From positions 32,158,198 through 32,222,197 of the forward strand of contig CM075937.1 of assembly GCA_038030265.1 (NCBI GenBank): a stretch of 64,000 nt of DNA, in the 5' to 3' direction. Below are positions 1 through 9,140 of this stretch, piece after piece (the first letter of the stretch is position 1; each line of letters opens with the position of its first letter). The stretch comes from Corythucha ciliata (lineage: Eukaryota > Arthropoda > Insecta > Hemiptera > Tingidae). The notes beneath the pieces are model-generated. The model had not been told where the DNA came from. It ran no database searches and worked only from the letters and a program-made list of their open reading frames with translations. The translations under genes and the position numbers were made by a program.

Positions 1-592
1 AGTTCAGGTTGAGGAAATATTAGGCCCGTCACTTTAAGCATCGAAGGTTGCCAAAAATCCGGCAAATCTGAATTTTCAGTATGTTGTTAGAGTAGATACC
101 ACTAGTTTGCAGCTTCGAAAACCTTGTGCTAACTTCAGGGTGCTCGAAAAACACAGAAAATTTCAGACTTTTTTCGAATTTTGGCTTACATCTCCCCAAA
201 AGTGCATTTCACGAAAAAGGTTACTTTTATACTTTTTAGAGAAGACAAACTTTGCTTAATTTTGAGCCCAAGCGGAGCTCTATAAGTTTAATTGATCCTG
301 AGATACATCCGTTCGAAAATTGGTCATTCTTGCCCCATTCGGCCATCTCGCGTGAGAAATACCGGTTCAAGAAGTGATCCTACAAAGAAGTCACGAGACA
401 TGAAGTTGTAGTAAATGTAAACAACCTCAACTTAGCCCAAAATGAGGCCTTTAGTCGTCATAACTCACGAATTATCTTGCAAAAACGAAAATAAGATAAA
501 TCCGGGTTTTCAAATTCCGGATCCCTACGATCTGAATGTTTATTCAAAAGACATTGAGTAATGCACAGGAGATAAAATCTGAACATATCTAA
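1..592. other. Non-coding sequence, nothing recognised
   Basis: This AT-rich stretch has no open frame of useful length and no repeat structure that I could recognise. It may be the flank of the inverted-repeat unit that begins at about 593. Confidence 0.5.
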
Positions 593-1512
593 ATCAAATT
601 TTATTACTTGAAATGATCACTTCACACACCAAAAATTCGGGGCCCCTTTTCTCATTCCACTTCAATATCCCGAATATGGATATCTCGGCCACGTAATTGA
701 TCTCTTCATAAAGCCGGCTACACAAATGTGGTACAACGAGCAAAATATTTTTCAATTTCCAATTGGTCGGTTTCTATAGACAATTGCCACAAATTGATTA
801 ATATTTTGCTTGTTACTTGGCTAACGATGATCTTCACACCCTTCGCAAAAAACCTTCGTTCGCTCAGCAGCAAACGCGACTGTCAATCTGGCTCGTCTGT
901 CCCCAACCGAAGACGCAGCCGCCCCATCACGCGTATCGCACGCACCATCATGAGCAGACGTTCTTGGGGGCAGACAGACCTAGCCGTGTGGGGCTGGACC
1001 AGGGACCATTAAGGGCTTCCACGAAGCCTCCAGCGTCAACAGCGCTTCTTAAATTCCTATCCTGCGGGTGCTAGAAAGGCTGTACATATAGGAAGTGCGT
1101 TCTCTTACATGAGAGCAAGGCTCAAATGCTCTGCTCTTTGCAAGGTAAGCCACGGCTTAACCTGTATGAACGCTCCTGCCGTTATTGTAGAGGACTCTTC
1201 GGAGGATGAAGATGTTGACCGTCCAGAAGCCGCTGAACCTGCGATTATGTCCAACCCCACGAGCGATCAGTTGAACCTGAGCGTGAGCGTCAACGTAGAC
1301 CCTCCATGAAGCGCAAAATGTAGGCCGCTCGCTACCCAATTACCCATCCTTCGTCACACAACAAAAACTCAGGGACCTTTTACGTGAATAGTGTATAGAG
1401 TAGTCGAACTTGTTCTCGAATTTAATGAACACATATTATCAACTTATTTTCTTTAAATAAGCGTTTTAAAAAAATGTGTGTGTGAAGCGATCATTTCAAG
1501 TAACAAAATTTG
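593..1512. mobile_element. Inverted-repeat-bounded unit with GC-rich core
   Basis: The segment at 593-629 and the segment at 1476-1512 are imperfect inverted copies of each other. Both contain TTGAAATGATCAC-like sequence (forward form GCGATCATTTCAAGTAA, preceded by GTGTGTGAAG). A second, smaller inverted repeat built on GCAAAATATT and CAATTG lies at about 736-815. The core from about 840 to 1330 is clearly more GC-rich than its AT-rich surroundings and looks coding-like. I infer a non-autonomous DNA transposon, possibly carrying captured sequence. A GTGTGAAGCGGTCATTT motif near 10067 may be a third copy of the end. No target-site duplication could be fixed, so the outer boundaries are approximate. 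Confidence 0.4.
841..1330 (+). pseudogene. Coding-like GC-rich fragment of unknown origin
   Basis: Two plus-strand frames look protein-like. One, 817-1074, is rich in Pro, His, Gln and Arg. The other, 1109-1309, contains an acidic stretch, VEDSSEDEDVDRPEA, of the kind found in nuclear proteins, and ends at a TGA. The frames do not join without a frameshift, and CAAG/GTAAG near 1141-1146 could be a relic splice donor. I do not recognise the protein. The base composition differs from the flanks, and the block sits inside the inverted-repeat unit, so it may be captured host or transposon coding sequence. No function is assigned. Confidence 0.25.
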
Positions 1513-2450
1513 GTTACAGCGGCAGATATCGCAACGCAACTGCTCCTCGTGGTGTCGGAGCATTTTGACTGCGTTTTGGCGATGTTTTCTATTCTTTTCC
1601 GTTGAATTTAATGCTTGCTGTGCTCGAGCTGATGATTGTCGACTTACTGCATGTATTTTGTCCAATAAATGTGGATGATGAGCCGGGAGTAAGAAAAAAA
1701 AGCGTTGAGTCAAAATGACTCCTTACCACCCTTCTAGGTATATTAAGTCTATCAATCATATAAAATCTGTTCTATGGTAATCATTGATCAAAGATTATGA
1801 TAAAAGTGCTGAAACACGGAAATAGGGGGGTCCGCTGACAAAACGTACTTATATGCTTGTACGGTGCGATAAGACCTAAAACCCAACATTTAAAGTAAAA
1901 GTTTCATTCCAACGCCAAATTGTTCATTACAACCTACATATTGATTGGTGGAAAGACCCAACGTTTTGGGCAATGAGAATAAGTTTGAGGGGGGAATAAG
2001 TTGGTAAATTATTATTTTTTTCAGTATATGTCTCAAATATTTCAAAGTTTATGAGGTTTAGCGTGAAACTGACTATGGACAAAAATATTCTCCATCAAAT
2101 TGTCAACAAAAATGGAACAGAAGATAATCTTCTAAAGTGAACGGTCCGTGAGTTACAAAAGGTGTAATAGTAAAAATTCCTCGTATTGTCACATTTTTCT
2201 GTCGAAAAAACTGTCATAAGTAAACTTTTCTTTTATCCTTGATTGTGTTTTGTTAAAGCAGATTGCTATTTCACTGGACGGTACAATGTCAGTAATATCC
2301 CTTTGAAGGAACAAAACACCTCCTCCTCTTCTTCTCAAAGGGGACTACTTTTTAAGGGAAAATTAAGAGGTTTCCATTGGACTAGGCCATGCATACAGAG
2401 TGGATTCGTATTATTGTGACCGAACATTTTTAGTGAAACTACGTCTAAGG
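1513..2450. other. Non-coding sequence, nothing recognised
   Basis: AT-rich sequence with only short frames and no clear repeat ends. A run of pyrimidine triplets (CCTCCTCTTCTTCTC) occurs near 2321-2335. Confidence 0.45.
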
Positions 2451-2460
2451 CAGAGTGTAA

Positions 2461-2513
2461 CGCCACCTTCGGACGTGTCCTATCTCGATCCATTCCAGAT
2501 TTATGATTTTTTA
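2461..2513 (+). repeat. Dispersed repeat, inverted relative to 4075-4125
   Basis: This block contains GCCACCTTCGGACGTGTCC followed by ATCTCGATCCATTCCAG. Its reverse complement matches 4075-4125 at most positions (ATCGTAAATC, GGATCGATATAGG, CACGTCCGAAAGTGGCG). The two copies lie about 1.6 kb apart and flank the MITE cluster. They could be the ends of one larger element or two separate insertions of the same repeat. I cannot decide between these from one locus. Confidence 0.4.
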
Positions 2514-2798
2514 AAAATATGAACAAACAAAGCAGTTCAAAAATCCCACATTTCTCGGCTTCTTATATCGCACCTGATCCAAATTTTGATGACGGTTTCA
2601 GAATCTACGGAAAATTTCCGTATTTCCGTCGCGAGAGGCAATTTCATTATTTAAAAGCATCGTTAACTCCTAAGAATCTGGACTTTTGTCATATATTATA
2701 GAAAACTCCGTAATTTGTACGTTTTACAAACCATTGCTGTACCTAACGGTTCTCTCCACAGGCTGGCGATGCATCAAAATAGCGTCCCCATCTTCTAA

Positions 2799-3239
2799 AG
2801 GCCCCTACACACGTTCCTGTCCTAACGTCCTATCCTGTCAAATTCGTCCTGTCTCCTTGCTAGGACGCTCCCCTACACTCGTTCCGACTGAAAACATCAT
2901 TTCGGGGGTTCTTGACGGAAGTGGGAGGTGGGAGCAAGAGAGAGCATAATACAAGAAGAGAGACAAAAAAAGAGCCTCCGAAAAGGGTTCGCGCGGGGGT
3001 GTGAGAGGGGTCTACTTAGTTAGTAAGAACCATCCGATTGCTCTACACACGCTCCTATCCTGTTTCCAGCGTGGTGGGGAGTTAGGAGACAGGACGGTCG
3101 AGACCTTCCTGCCTTCCTACTTAGGACTTACTTACTTGTCGTTTTTGCTTCCTAACGTGCTACACACGTTCCGATCGTCCTTTCCTTACTTTTTTTTCGT
3201 AAGGATAGGACGTTAGGACAGGAACGTGTGTAGGGGCCT
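2799..3239. mobile_element. 441-bp TIR element (MITE, Harbinger-like)
   Basis: The left end begins AGGCCCCTACACACGTTCC and the right end is its inverted copy, giving nearly perfect TIRs of about 38 bp. The TIR motif CTACACACG(T/C)TCC recurs inside the element, near 2872, 3047 and 3160, as sub-terminal repeats of the type a transposase might bind. The flanks read TAA on the left and CAA on the right, a possible degenerate 3-bp duplication. There is no coding capacity. Family placement as PIF/Harbinger-like is an inference. Confidence 0.7.
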
Positions 3240-3240
3240 C

Positions 3241-3411
3241 AAGCTTTGTTATGGTGTATACATATTTCATGTTATCACTGAGGTTTGCGCGATAACGTCG
3301 CAAGAATGTACAAAAACGGAGTTTTCGACAGAAGAAGTGACAATTTCTCACGACGTTATAGCGAGAAACGTCAGTGGTTACGTAAAATGTGATTACACGA
3401 TAACAAAGCTT
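3241..3411. mobile_element. 171-bp foldback element
   Basis: The outer ends AAGCTTTGTTAT and ATAACAAAGCTT are inverted copies. The inverted similarity runs inward for about 50 bp on each side, through GCGATAACGTCG at 3290-3300 and its partner CGACGTTATAGCG at 3351-3363. The element abuts the preceding one with a single base between them. A 106-codon open frame crosses this region but is explained by the inverted repeat and resembles no protein I know. Confidence 0.6.
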
Positions 3412-3691
3412 AGAAGATTGTGGCGTTATTGTGATGTATCGCCGGCCTGTGAAGGAAGACGCTTAGGTAAAGCAATGTTTTGGAAAACATACAAATTAAG
3501 GAGTTTTCGCGAATCCATGACTAAAGGTCAGATTCTTAGGAGTTGATGATGATGCAAGCAATGAAATGGCCTTATCCTAACTCAAATTTTCCTTAGTTTC
3601 TGAAAGTGCCATCAACGTTTTGCATCAGGTGCAATATAAACAGAGAAATGTGGGATTTTAGAACGCCATTTCGGTTTTTTGTTTTTTAATA

Positions 3692-3827
3692 GAGAGATTT
3701 TGCAAACAGCTCCGCTAACACTAACGTTAACGCTATTCACATTTCAACCAACGAAATGTTTACTACCCTAGCAACGCGTACACAAAAATAAACTTTAGCG
3801 TTTAAGGGACTGGTTGCAAAATCTCTC
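3692..3827. mobile_element. 136-bp MITE, family M1 copy 1, TA-flanked
   Basis: Ends are GAGAGATTTTGCAA and TTGCAAAATCTCTC, flanked on both sides by TA, as expected for Tc1/mariner-type non-autonomous elements. A second full copy of exactly the same length lies in the opposite orientation at 62430-62565. Two same-length copies both flanked by TA make the boundaries secure. Confidence 0.85.
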
Positions 3828-3830
3828 TAA

Positions 3831-4060
3831 AGGTCGAAGCACACACATCAGTGCCGTGAAAGGGATGTGCCCCGCCCGGGACACGGACGGGGCACGTCCG
3901 ACAAGTAAAACGTTTTTCTCATATATGGGAATTGAGAGGCTCGTTCACACATATCCGGCACGTGTCAGGGACGTGACCCTTCAATTGCCATTGAGAATAA
4001 TATTTTATTTGCCGGACGGGGCACGTCCCATTCACGGCACTGATGTGTGTGCATCGACCT
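3831..4060. mobile_element. 230-bp MITE with long TIRs, TAA-flanked
   Basis: The left end reads AGGTCGAAGCACACACATCA and the right end is its inverted copy (TGATGTGTGTGCATCGACCT), giving TIRs of about 45 bp that run inward through GTGCCCCG(C/T)CCGG. It is flanked by TAA at 3828-3830 and 4061-4063, the TWA signature of PIF/Harbinger elements. The left TAA overlaps the TA flank of the preceding MITE, so one element inserted at the edge of the other. The GGGCACGTCC motif is repeated internally. Confidence 0.8.
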
Positions 4061-4074
4061 TAATAATACAAAAT

Positions 4075-4140
4075 CGTAAATCTTAAGTGGATCGATATAG
4101 GGCACGTCCGAAAGTGGCGACACTCCCTCTCAAGTTCAAA
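4075..4140 (-). repeat. Dispersed repeat, inverted partner of 2461-2513
   Basis: The segment GGATCGATATAGGGCACGTC followed by CGAAAGTGGCGACACTC matches the reverse complement of 2461-2513. It lies immediately outside the TAA-flanked MITE. Confidence 0.4.
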
Positions 4141-4210
4141 TCAAAAAATTCCAGATTTGAAATTGCAAAAAAGAAATTCAGAATAGAACAAACGAACGAA
4201 CAATTAAATT

Positions 4211-5167
4211 CTACATTTTTAAACATTTTCTTGGTGATGAAAATTTCTTCGTACTTAATTGTTTTGTGAACAGGTCCGCGACGTAGTCTTCAGACGGAAC
4301 AAAGAGAGTTTTAATAAGCCCTTCCTTCACCACATCTCGAATGAAGTGGATTTTAATGTCAATGAGTTTGGCTTGGTTCTCGAAGTTTTTTGCGTCATGG
4401 ACAACGCACCCTGGTTGTCCATGTGTAGAACTGCACCAACATCGTTGCCAGTGAAATCTCCAGCCAGTCTTTGTAGATGAATCAGCTCGGCAGCACACAA
4501 TGAAGTGGCAGCATACTCGCTCTCGGCGGAAGACAAAGCGACCATGGGCTGCTTTTCAGATCTCCAAGAAATGAGGTTTTCAGCTAATAATACCGCCATG
4601 CCACTGTCGCTTTTTCGGCCTGTTTCGTTCGGCCTGCATAGAGTTTCTTTCTCAAATTCTGTTTTTTCGAATAGTAAACTCAATTCTATTGTCCATTTCA
4701 GGTACCGCAGAACTTTCTTGGTAGCATTCCAAACAGATTTGGTAGGACGATCCAGAAATCTTCCCAGGTAGGATGATGCGTAGGATATGTCTGGCCACGA
4801 AGTCACTGATAAATAAGTGAGGCAACCAATCAGTTCACGATACGGAACGTTACTGGCGAGATCTTAGGATGGATCGAACTCGAAGTTGAAATCCATGGGA
4901 ACTGAGCATTCTATGCTCTCGTCCAGTTTAAAGCGATGGAGAATCTTGTCAGTCAATTTTGATTGGCTGATTTTCATGGATGTTGCGGACCTTTCGACTT
5001 CCATTCCTAACAAATAGGTCATTTCATTTAAATCTTTCACGTTGAATTCGTGACTTGAAAGACTGATGAATTTATCTACTTTACTGGGGATACCAGTCAA
5101 TAAAATATCTTCGACCCACATAACGAGATAGATGTTTCGTCCGAAGTAAAAACAAACGTCACTTTTA
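4211..5167 (-). pseudogene. Ty1/copia pol, 3' half: RT palm end and RNase H
   Basis: Minus-strand reading gives the second half of a copia reverse transcriptase followed by RNase H. RT landmarks are SDVCFYF, the catalytic-site region MWVEDILLTG (families usually have VDD, so one Asp is replaced by Glu), DLNEMTYLLGMEVER and the sequence before IGCLTYL. RNase H landmarks are WPDISYASSYLGRF, VLRYLKWT, SDSGMAVLL, ISWRSEKQP, LSSAESEYAA and MDNQGAL. The C-terminus shows IHFIRDVV and ADLFTKQLS. A single in-frame stop (4864-4866) separates the RT and RNase H parts, and there is a frameshift near 4390. It continues upstream at 6230 across an inserted element. The element is dead but moderately young. 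Confidence 0.92.
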
Positions 5168-6226
5168 TAGCGTTTTCCTTTTGCCATTTCAAAAGTGCTC
5201 TGGGGCGGCTCTTGTGACGTCACAAGCCCGCTCGGATCGAACCAAAATCTGGCTAAGAGTGGGTTGAAATGGAACGACTTTTAACACGCGGAAGAGAGCG
5301 CTCTTTAAAAACAACCTTCCTCCTCATGACTGTTTTGTAGTTTTTGTGTTTGTATTGAATGGAAGTACCTACATATTTATTTACGTGCATGAGCTGAGCA
5401 CTTGTATATTTTTGTGTGGAGTGCTTGTATTTATTAGCGAGAATTTACTTATTAGCATGACTGTGAACAAATCGGGTACATCCCTTCGTGAGTTCCATGC
5501 CCAATTCCGTTAATAATGATCTTCCAGGAACATGATTGATATCTAATAACAACAAGTTGCGAATTTAGAAATTCTCGGCCAACAAACACGCTTTGTGGCG
5601 GCAGGAAAAACGAAGGAATGGGTTTTGGGGGAAATATGTAATACATAAAGGGAATAACTTCATTAATGTAGAGAATCCGGATGAACCGTTTTGTAACGAT
5701 TGGAACACTGGTACTAGGTTTTTGTTATTCTGTCTTCTCCTTATTGAGTGATGCTGCAATAATAGCCCACGTAGTCTTCTTATTTTCATATTTTTCGTCG
5801 GACGAGCTTGACTCTAGACTAGAGTTATCCATACATTTCAAAATGAGCCTAGTGGCTTCATCTGACCACTTCTCTGGATCTGTTGAGTAATCGACGATAA
5901 TGGTACCTACGAATAACAGAACTTGAATGATTGTTAAACCGCTTTCGTTCAACAAATCGTTGGCTTCATCCGCGACGAAAAACAAGATACGAACTCAAAA
6001 CGATGCTTATCACAATGAACCTTCCAAGAGAGGTTTACCGCTCCGTCGATTTTGACGAAGCAGTTGAAGTTGCTCTAGCTCTGATCCATGGAGGAGCGTA
6101 GGGATAAATGGAACGAATAAAAAGTCGCTCTGCTGAGAATCAATTGGCAAATGGAACCTTCAAACTCTTATCAGATCAGACCTGGAGCAGCCCCAGCTCT
6201 ACTTTTTGTGCTAATGGAAAACGCTA
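5168..6226. mobile_element. 1059-bp TIR element inserted in copia RT, TTA-flanked
   Basis: The ends are TAGCGTTTTCC and GGAAAACGCTA, flanked by TTA at 5165-5167 and 6227-6229. The insertion breaks the copia RT between QRSNS and SDVCFY, so joining the flanks restores the expected order of RT motifs. The TTA duplication points to PIF/Harbinger. The same end motif, TAGCG(A/T)TTTCCATT, appears at the hairpin near 46023 and in the MITE at 48668-48798, so a family of non-autonomous relatives is present. The element carries a trihelix/SANT-like coding remnant but no transposase that I can recognise. Confidence 0.75.
5725..5985 (-). pseudogene. Trihelix/SANT-like DNA-binding domain remnant
   Basis: Minus-strand frame of 86 codons. 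Its second half reads DPEKWSDEATRLILKCMDN, an acidic-serine linker, then KKTTWAIIAASLNKE. A Trp about 8 residues into helix one and a KK..W..IA..L helix are the layout of Myb/SANT-like (trihelix, MADF-type) domains, which bind DNA. PIF/Harbinger transposons usually encode such a protein beside the transposase, which agrees with the TTA-flanked element it sits in. The third helix is missing: the frame stops just after KE. An upstream piece (WKVHCDKHRFEFVSCF in another frame, about 6000-6060) also looks coding. It could instead be captured host sequence. Confidence 0.5.
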
Positions 6227-6229
6227 TTA

Positions 6230-7046
6230 GAGCGTTGCAGTCCGTTGGCTACAGGGAAGTCGTCAAAAGTTTGATTCCAAACTCTGGGAGCTTCTTTCAA
6301 ACCGTATAGTGCCTTCTTGAACCTTAAAACCTTCCCCGATTTTGGATCCATCTTCTGGATACTTGATGAACACATCCGATTGTAAGGTTCCATTGAGGAA
6401 TGCACTTGGTGCATCCAACTCCCTGATGGCCATGTCACAGTTGAGAGGAACATGCTAATTGTAGGGAGTTTGCGTAAAGTTTGGCGTGGGTGTCTTCTTG
6501 ATACCCTTTGACCACTAATCTGGCCTTTTTTGTACCATCGGCCTTTGTTCGGAAGACCCATTTAGTGCCTATTTCATTTCCGGTAGCTCCGTCGCATCGG
6601 CCTCTTCCGAGGTGTTGAACTTTTCCAACGCAGAGAGTTCTGATTTTATGGATGCCTCCCATTTTGGTCCGCTATCGACAGCTAGCTGAAAAGTTTTGGG
6701 ATCTGGAATTTTGCTTTCAGTCAGTAAGCAAGAAGCTGAGTAGACGTCATATTCGTCAAGATACTTCGGTCTTTTCCACTGACGTTTTCTAATGCTGTCA
6801 TCCAACGTGGTACTTTTTTCTCTGTTCAGATGTGTCGTCATCGCTGGAAAAGTATTTATTTTGTTTCTCGTCGAACGTTACGTCACGAGAAATACTGACT
6901 GTATCGCCATCGGGGTCCCAAACTCGATAACCTGTACCGCTGTACCCGACCATTCTTACCTCGCGGGCTCGAGGTTCCAATTTACCACGTCTAGGGAGTT
7001 TGATCCCTCATGCTTTACAGCCGAAAACACGAAGCTTTCCTAGATC
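6230..7046 (-). pseudogene. Ty1/copia pol, middle: integrase end and RT N-terminus
   Basis: Reading on the minus strand from 7046: LGKLRVFGCKA, a stop, then RGKLEPRAREVRMVGYSGTG and YRVWDPDGDTVSISRDVTF, the typical C-terminal part of copia integrase. A linker follows (WKRPKYLDEYDVYSASCLL), then the RT start (GTKWVFRTKADGTKKARLVV) and, after a frameshift, RFKKALYGLKEAPRVWN. At least three frame breaks and one internal stop are seen. The order is correct for copia, where integrase precedes RT, and this distinguishes it from Ty3/gypsy. Confidence 0.9.
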
Positions 7047-8012
7047 CAGGGTGTCTGCAGCTTCCACAGAACAAAATTCCCTGACTATTCCCTGACTCAG
7101 CAATTGTTTCATGGTTACTCAAATTGATATTGTTAGAAAGATCGCTTAAACTACGAGGGTTAGTATGTAATGCATTCATAAAGTTGTAGCCGTAGGAGCC
7201 TACATTGTCAGTCTTCCCTCGTTGAGGTGCGTCCAAAACGAACCGGTTTCGTCTACTCGCCATCAGCGTAAGGAAGTACAACTGAAACTCAGTTTTCAGT
7301 TGTTAAGTTCAGTTGTGCGCTAATAATTGATTAATATCATGACCGGTATAAAAAACATCAAGGCAAGGAAGTCGGGTGTAATCTAGTCTACTGACAGCCT
7401 GCCTGCCGTTACACCCGTCCAAAGAGTAAATTCAAACTCATGCTCACGAGGGCAATTCTCAGGAATTCAGCGATTTTAATACTTTATATTTTCTCATAGA
7501 GGAAGTGAGATAAATTGAATTCTGAGTAAACCATTGGAAAGTTGAGAAAAATGATAAGTTTTCGTGGGGTCCAACGATCTGAAGAGCAGTAGCGGCTATT
7601 TATTGAACCAGCGTGACAAAAGCGCCACGTTTCTTCGCGTTTTAGACAATGTTGATGATTGAAATTGGTCTCATTCCATTGGAACGGAATACCATAGATT
7701 TCAAAACTGTCATCACTTTTGAAGAAAAATGCATTTCGACCCAAGAAATCAACGTTTTTGGTATAAAAGTACGTTTTCTTTTAAAAAAGCGCTCATAACA
7801 TAACTCGACAGGAGAGTGAGATAGGCCACAATCCTAATAGTAATTTTGTAGTCCATTTTACTTCCATGTTCCCTTTGGAAGCATGACGTTTGTGAAAAAA
7901 ATAGCTTTGCCATTATTCCCTGACTTTTCTCACAAATTCACGAAATTCCCTGACATTTCCAATTTTGGAAAATTCCCTGACAATCCCGCTTTCCAGGTCT
8001 GTAGACACCCTG
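7047..8012. mobile_element. 966-bp element with CAGGGTGTCT ends in copia integrase
   Basis: The ends are CAGGGTGTCTGCAG and CTGTAGACACCCTG, flanked by TAGATC on both sides (7041-7046 and 8013-8018). Removing it and one TAGATC rejoins the copia integrase reading as EKDLGKLRVFGC. TTCCCTGAC repeats are clustered near both ends (about 7075-7100 and 7915-7985). CAGGGTG ends suggest the hAT superfamily, but hAT normally duplicates 8 bp and only 6-7 bp match here, so the superfamily is left open. It contains a short frame also found at 13.8-14.0 kb and no transposase. Confidence 0.75.
7130..7272 (-). repeat. Repeat unit R1 copy 1, with short translatable frame
   Basis: On the minus strand this starts ATGGCGAG and translates as MASRRNRFVLDAPQRGKTDN followed by VGSYGYNF and, later, NPRSLSDLSNN. 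Two more copies lie head-to-head at 13745-13985. Across copies the residues MAS.RNR.V.D.PQRGK.D.VGSYGY are kept, and NPRSLSD is kept in two of them, one after a frameshift. I do not recognise the peptide. It may be the 5' coding start of an unidentified transposon, or simply a repeat that happens to be open. Confidence 0.5.
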
Positions 8013-8018
8013 TAGATC

Positions 8019-8165
8019 CTTCTCCCCAACGTAAATTTCGTCTAGCACTCTACCTTTGAGTGCCTGAGTGGGTGACCTGTTAATCTGGAAGGCCGCAAAT
8101 CCTACGGCTTCACCCCAAAGGTGTTTCGGCAGGTGACGCCTTTGACAGTCGTAATGCTAGGGATC
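8019..8165 (-). pseudogene. Ty1/copia integrase fragment, most 5' part seen
   Basis: Minus-strand reading gives LPKHLWGEAVGFAAFQINRS, then PTQALKGRVLDEIYVGEKDL, matching the conserved copia integrase segment that ends just before the L-RVFGC motif. The catalytic DDE part, gag and protease are absent upstream; similarity ends at about 8165. No long terminal repeats were recognised around the relic. Confidence 0.88.
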
Positions 8166-8990
8166 TGCTAAGCCGAACCTATTTTATAATCACTGAAACA
8201 CTCCGGAGCCCAGACAACATTGCCTTCACTTCTCTCAAATCAACATTGCAAAATGCTCACAATTTCAAGAATAGGCCCCCTGTGATGCTATGCGTCTGTC
8301 GAGTCCATGCAGCCAATTAATTCCCTCGAAAATAAAGCATTTTGATAGGTTGCACAGGCTCTACAGACGCATAGCATATGAACAAATGCATCTCATGGTG
8401 GTAGTTGACTAAGCTTTCAGAAAAAAAAATCATGTTTCTTCCTCACTTCTTGAAAGCCGGACAAACTTCCTTGAAAAGCCGGAACCAAGCCACATCGTCC
8501 TGTATCACTCGACGGCGAGAATTCATGTATAACGGGATTTAGGATTAAGATATATATAATTTTTCCATATTCCCTAAAAAGCTAGACCCAGCTCAAAAAA
8601 GCTGGGCGGCCGGACAAAGATCCACAGATTCGCCCCGGTAGCTGGCCGGAAAGACTATTCCTAAACCTTCCTCAAAATGAACATTTGGACACACAATTTA
8701 TTAAAACTGGAATATTTTTAAAATTTGTTCTCACCTCCCCTTCACACTCATTCATTCCCCCATCATCAACATACCACCACTACAACTAACCAGTCCAATT
8801 CCACCCCCTCACACTCAACCCATCCTATCCCTAGCACTTCCATCCGAATCCATTTTGACTTTTTGAACAAATTGAAGGTCATAATCAAAAATAACTTTTT
8901 GTCCTGAACGTCATAGCGCTCGAGTAAATAGCTAGTATTTAACGATTTTTTGGAAATTTGTAGGCTTCAATTATCATATCCCTCCCCCCC
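8166..8990. other. Non-coding, with imperfect palindrome at 8283-8382
   Basis: The only structure seen is an inverted repeat: ATGCTATGCGTCTGTCGAG near 8285 and CTACAGACGCATAGCAT near 8362, with further partial pairing between them. It is probably a short foldback element. A pyrimidine-rich ACC/CAC stretch (about 8730-8850) is low complexity. Confidence 0.45.
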
Positions 8991-9140
8991 CCCCATTTCA
9001 AATTGAATTGACCCACCTGTAAAGCGTCGATCCGAGCATTTTAAGTACATAATTGGCTATTAGAAAAAACCGTCCGATCCGAACGTTTTTCGGATTCACC
9101 CTCGACCGCCCGCGTTTAAATTCTAGGAAAAGGTGTGATG
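8991..9140 (+). repeat. Dispersed repeat R2 copy 1
   Basis: The motif TCCGAGCATTTTAAGTAC and the sequence after it (ATTAGAAAAAAC...CGGATTCACCCTCGA) match 11950-12095 in the same order and orientation with many substitutions. A shortened third unit occurs at about 12115-12180 (CTGAGCATTTAAAGTGCC), so the family can occur in tandem. Confidence 0.5.

Noticed and set aside
4505..4771. 88-codon plus-strand open frame
   Set aside because: It is antisense to the copia RNase H, whose minus-strand motifs are unmistakable.
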